DNA of 64,000 nucleotides from Rana temporaria (taxonomy: Eukaryota; Chordata; Amphibia; Anura; Ranidae): NCBI RefSeq assembly GCF_905171775.1, contig NC_053500.1, positions 124,784,241 to 124,848,240 of the forward strand, written 5' to 3'. This document shows positions 58,301 through 61,300 of this stretch, in pieces. The translations under genes were made by a program, and so were the position numbers. The notes under the pieces are model-generated. The model did not search any database. It had not been told where the DNA came from and worked only from the letters and a program-made list of their open reading frames with translations. The stretch's first letter is position 1, and the number at the start of each line of letters is the position of its first letter.

Positions 58301-61300
58301 ACCAGTGGACAAGGTTAGGACATGCACAGCTATGACAGTAACATTTAACCACTTGCTTACTGGGCACATATACCCCCTTCTTGCCCAGGCGAAATTTCAG
58401 CTTTCGGCACTGTCACGTTTTGAATGACAATTGCGTGGTCGTGCGACGTGGCTCCCAAACAAAATTGACGTCCTTTTTTTCCCATAAATAGAACTTTCTT
58501 TTGGTGGTATTTGATCACCTGTGCGGTTTTTATTTTTTGCGCTATAAACAAAAAAAGAGCTACAATTTTGGGGAAAACACTATTTTTTTTTTTTGCTATA
58601 ATAAATATCCCAATAATAAAAAAAAAAGACTATTTATTTTTTTCCTCAGTTTAGGCCGATACGTATTCTTCTCCATATTCTTGGTAAAAAAAAATCGCAA
58701 TAAACGTATAGTGATTGGTTTGGGCAAAAGTTATAGCGGCTACAAAATAAAGGATAGAATTTACATATTTCATTTTTTTTTTTGTCAGGACTGCGACATT
58801 ATGGCGGACACTTTTGACACATTTTTGGGATTATTCACATTTGTACAGCGAACAGTGCTATAAATATGCACTGATTACTGTATAAATGTGACTGGCAGGG
58901 AAGGGGTTAACACTAGGGGTCGAGGAAGGGGTTAAATGTGTACCCTGGGAGTGATTCTTACTGTGGGGGAAGGGCACTGACTGGGGGAGATGACCGATCT
59001 GTGTCCCTAATGTACAAGGGGCACAGCATCGGTCTCCTCTCCCTGACAGGACGTGGATCTGTGTGTTTACATACAGAGCTCCACGTCCCTGCTCTGTCAC
59101 TGCCGATCGTGGGTACCTGGCGGACATCGCGGCCACCAGGCACGTGCATCGGCATCTCGGTGCCCCCAGTGGCTGGAGGACCTGAGGCCGTAAAAATACG
59201 GCCTCCCGGCATTGTAGAGCCATCATGTGGCCGTCTTTTTACTATGGCTTGGGTCTGAAGAAGTTAAACAAATACAGGAAACCGTAGGAATGATTTTCCT
59301 GACCAGAAAATAAGTATACTAAATAAATAGATTGATGGCTCATTATGAGAAGAATGATATTGAATATGGCGCTATAAATACTAAGACATTTTTGTACACC
59401 TTTTCATTGTAGTGGATTAAGATTGGTGTGAATATCTCCAACTTCAGCTTTGCTCCCAGCACTCTAATCTTCCACCTGGGACATGCAGGTATGGTTCAAC
59501 ACACTTACTTGTTGTTGTTGTTGTTTGATTGTTGTGATTGGCTGTCTATTGGTTCTGTATGCTAATCCTTACATTTTGTCTTCCAAGCTATGCTGGGCCT
59601 GATGTATGTCTACTGGACCCATCTGAACATGTTCCAGACCCTGAAATACCTGGCCATACTTGGAATTGTCACTTTCCTTGCAGGAAACCGCATGCTTGCC
59701 CAAAAAGCAGTCAAGAGGTAATGTGGAAAAAATAGACTGGCCGCTCTTGTAATGTGATATGGTTCTACCCCGGTAATAGTGGACTCGGGCTTGGGCCATA
59801 TCCGTGATAAAACAAGGGGAAAGTGAACCTGAGCTTGTGAACCTGTGACCTGGACATTTTATAGATGGGCAACTCCTATCTTCAAATTGATTAGTGATTC
59901 CAAAGCAATGATATCTACTGCAGTAGGGAACAGACACAAAAGATACTCAGCATCTTTCAAAATGACTGTTCTGCTTTATTATGACGTAATTGAAGGTTTT
60001 TATACACATGATTACATAGGTATCACATTAATATTACAATTGTACGTTTATGGTAACAAGGGGCGTAACATAGGCAGGCTAATTCTAATCGGGACTCGAA
60101 AAAATGCAAACATGTAATGAAAACATTATCAGTGCCGTGAGGGCAGTGTGCAATAAATACAAAATAGAATACAATTATATACAGAACTTACAAATTTCCT
60201 TAACACCTGCATGAGGCAACATGCAGGATCACAAGCGGAGGTTCACTTTAACTTTAACAGGACAAAACAACAGGTTCACTTTAACTTGGCCCTCCTGAGC
60301 CACTATGCTTTGCTCATTCGCCGCTTCATTCAGCTGGCAGTAGCTCTGCAAAGTCCTGTGTAAGCTACGAGGGCTATTGCCTTCCCGCGTGACAGCGCTC
60401 ATTAGCCCAGAGCGTCATCAAACGAGTTGAAAATTCATACCTGGAAGTATGCAGAGGAGGTGCAAAGGATTAAGGAAAACTTGTTGCTTTGCTTTAACAT
60501 TCTTATTCTATTCATCAAGACTTTCTTACTGCTGTAACTTTTGTTGGAGACTCCGTTGCCAGACCCTTTTATTTCAACAAAAATCATCCCATATGATTAT
60601 AAAAAGCCTTCCCTCTGTAGACATCCATAATCCCTGAAGCTGCGCCTGGGGGCTGCCATCTTGGATGTCATGTCAGCTGATTCAGCTCATGTGGCACTGC
60701 AGTATTCTCCTTCACTTCTTTGAGTAAACAATTAGTTATAGGACCCCAGTTGAACGGACCCATTAAAGTCATTAGCTGAAAACTTTGCAAATGCTTTGTA
60801 AGTGCTTGCTGTACACACCTACCTACTGAAAGTGACGATAAAAAAGAACATACATGGTATATACTTGTGTAATGTATTTGTACTGTGTGTAATGGTTTTG
60901 CACAGAGCAGCCCTGATCCTCCTCTTCTTGGGTCCTCCGGCGGCGCTTTGAACTCCACCTCTTGCTACGTAGGCACTCATGTGTGCTCGCTCCCTGAGCC
61001 CTGCTCTGTGTGTTCATTGACGCACAGAATGGGGCTCAGCCCCCCATCCCCCACTTGTTAGCAGCAGGAGCCATTAGCTCCCACTGCTATGTCTGAGCCA
61101 GTGAGGAGGCAGAGAGCTGGAAGAGCAGCTACTCTCCTCATACACGTCATTTGGATCAAGATCGGGCTCAGGTAAGTATTATGGGGGAGCTGCACACAGA
61201 AGATTTTCTCCCTTTTACAACCATTTGAAGCCATATATGCAAAAACCAGTATAAGGTAACAGGGGTGTTTGTAAGTACGATTCGACAATATATATTTTAT